Below are positions 63,402 through 64,000 of a stretch of DNA of 64,000 nucleotides, piece after piece. The translations under genes were made by a program, and so were the position numbers. Location of the stretch: assembly GCA_958295825.1 (NCBI GenBank), contig OY282375.1:62001-126000 (forward strand), written 5' to 3'. The first letter of the stretch is position 1; every line of letters begins with the position of its first letter. Origin of the DNA: an uncultured Candidatus Entotheonella sp. (GTDB lineage: Bacteria > Tectomicrobia > Entotheonellia > Entotheonellales > Entotheonellaceae). The notes under the pieces are model-generated. The model did not search any database. It worked only from the letters and a program-made list of their open reading frames with translations, and was not told the DNA's origin.

Positions 63402-64000
63402 AGGCTGTTTCATAACTACCTGATGATAGTCACAAGCAAATGAGTTAGAAGCCATTGAGAAGCTTATTCAGCGTTATCAGCATGCACGCGATAGGAAAGA
63501 AGCCGCGGTAGACCTCAATATAGCGATCCCAGCGCACCACCAAGCGACGAAAATTGCCCACCCAGGAAATCGTTCGCTCAACTTTCCAACGACGTTGGTA
63601 ACGGCGCAGCTTGCGACCATCCTGCAAGGAGGCTCGTTTACGGTTTCTGCGATGCGGGCAAATCAAATCAATGCCCCGAGACCGAAGACGCTGGCGAAGG
63701 GCGTCTGCGTCCGCCGCCTTGTCATAAATGAGACGCGCGGGCTTTTGGCGAGGCCGACCGCGGCCACGACGCGGCGCCGACACCTGCGTCAAGGCCCGCT
63801 CGATCAAGGTCACTTGCGATGCGGACGCCGATTCCAGGAGGTTTCCCAGAGGAACACCTTGGCCGTCTGCCACCACCATCCACTTCGTACCTTTGCCCTT
63901 CTTGGTAGGGCCGACGCAAGGCCCCCTTTTTTGGCCGGGGCAAAGCTGCCGTCAGCAAAGGTTTCGGCCCCATCAAGCTGTCCTTGGCGGTCAAGTTGCG
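63402..64000 (-). mobile_element. IS5-family (IS427-like) element, copy 2, running off the window
   Basis: Begins with the same AGGCTGTTTCATAACTACC end as the element at 40529 and also follows CTAG (63398-63401). More than 95 percent identical by eye to the other copy but without its deletion. The right end lies outside the window. Confidence 0.88.
63445..64000 (-). CDS. IS5-family transposase, C-terminal part (5' end outside window), frameshift-expressed
   Basis: The 3' frame (stop at 63445) carries 'KWMVVADGQGVPLGNLLESA', 'DKAADADALRQRLRSRGIDL' and 'RWKVERTISWVGNFRRLVVR' with the catalytic Asp and Glu. The 5' frame ends 'ETFADGSFAPAKKGG'. The two join by a -1 shift at a run of six A (63927-63932), which gives 'AKKGGPCVGPTKKGKGTKW', matching the family core. 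The same shift occurs in the copy at 40529, so programmed frameshifting or transcriptional slippage is likely. Confidence 0.8.

Noticed and set aside
1-64000. CRISPR arrays, tRNA and rRNA genes
   Set aside because: Looked for regularly spaced direct repeats and T-loop GTTCGA patterns in intergenic stretches; none found. The repeats present are IS copies and the GT-C duplication.

Overview
This is a GC-rich bacterial chromosome window. Shine-Dalgarno sites, PBP5-type carboxypeptidase, lipoprotein signals and periplasmic transport proteins point to a Gram-negative, probably uncultured, environmental lineage. I cannot place it in a phylum from sequence alone. The conserved genes read as intact; the accessory regions are full of insertion sequences, paralogous duplications, toxin-antitoxin pieces and frameshifted genes.

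Layout. 1-2.4 kb: the end of an Ldh-type dehydrogenase gene, an orphan frameshifted Phd/YefM antitoxin, a decayed AAA/DUF4143 ATPase and an SDR reductase. 2.4-16 kb: a duplicated and rearranged block of large GT-C-like membrane proteins that share a C-terminal module (three full genes plus fragments). Inserted among them are an AAA-PD-(D/E)XK protein, an arylsulfotransferase-like lipoprotein gene split by IS66 copy 1, and an IS630 fragment. 16-36 kb is mostly housekeeping: a broken methylase/HsdR_N fragment, MaoC-like, Smr, glcF, NHL, DUF1501/DUF1800, PBP5, two PCP_red proteins (one a radical SAM enzyme), acetyl-CoA synthetase, RelA/SpoT, L28, recG and moaB-folK-folB-folE.

36-51.5 kb is a defence island on the minus strand. 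A type I restriction-modification locus (hsdM, hsdS, hsdR) is interleaved with a HEPN/MNT pair, a prokaryotic Argonaute gene, a SIR2-domain gene, a DUF7002-like fragment and vapBC. The Argonaute gene is split by IS66 copy 3 but rejoins exactly in frame (642 aa) when the element and one 8-bp duplication are removed. Its start codon overlaps the hsdS stop. SIR2 follows 13 bp later but carries an in-frame TAG. An IS5-family element, itself hit by IS66 copy 2, sits exactly at the SIR2 stop codon. This looks like an eroded long-B pAgo/SIR2 (BPAS-like) abortive-infection module built into a type I RM operon, and it is the most interesting part of the window.

51.5-64 kb: a MobA-like nucleotidyltransferase, a sterol desaturase-family hydroxylase and an oligopeptide-type ABC transporter (binding protein plus two permeases, one carrying a large extracytoplasmic insert). 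These are followed by a second AAA-PD-(D/E)XK protein, a small coiled-coil membrane protein, HicBA, a broken lipoprotein gene and a second IS5-family copy that runs off the window.
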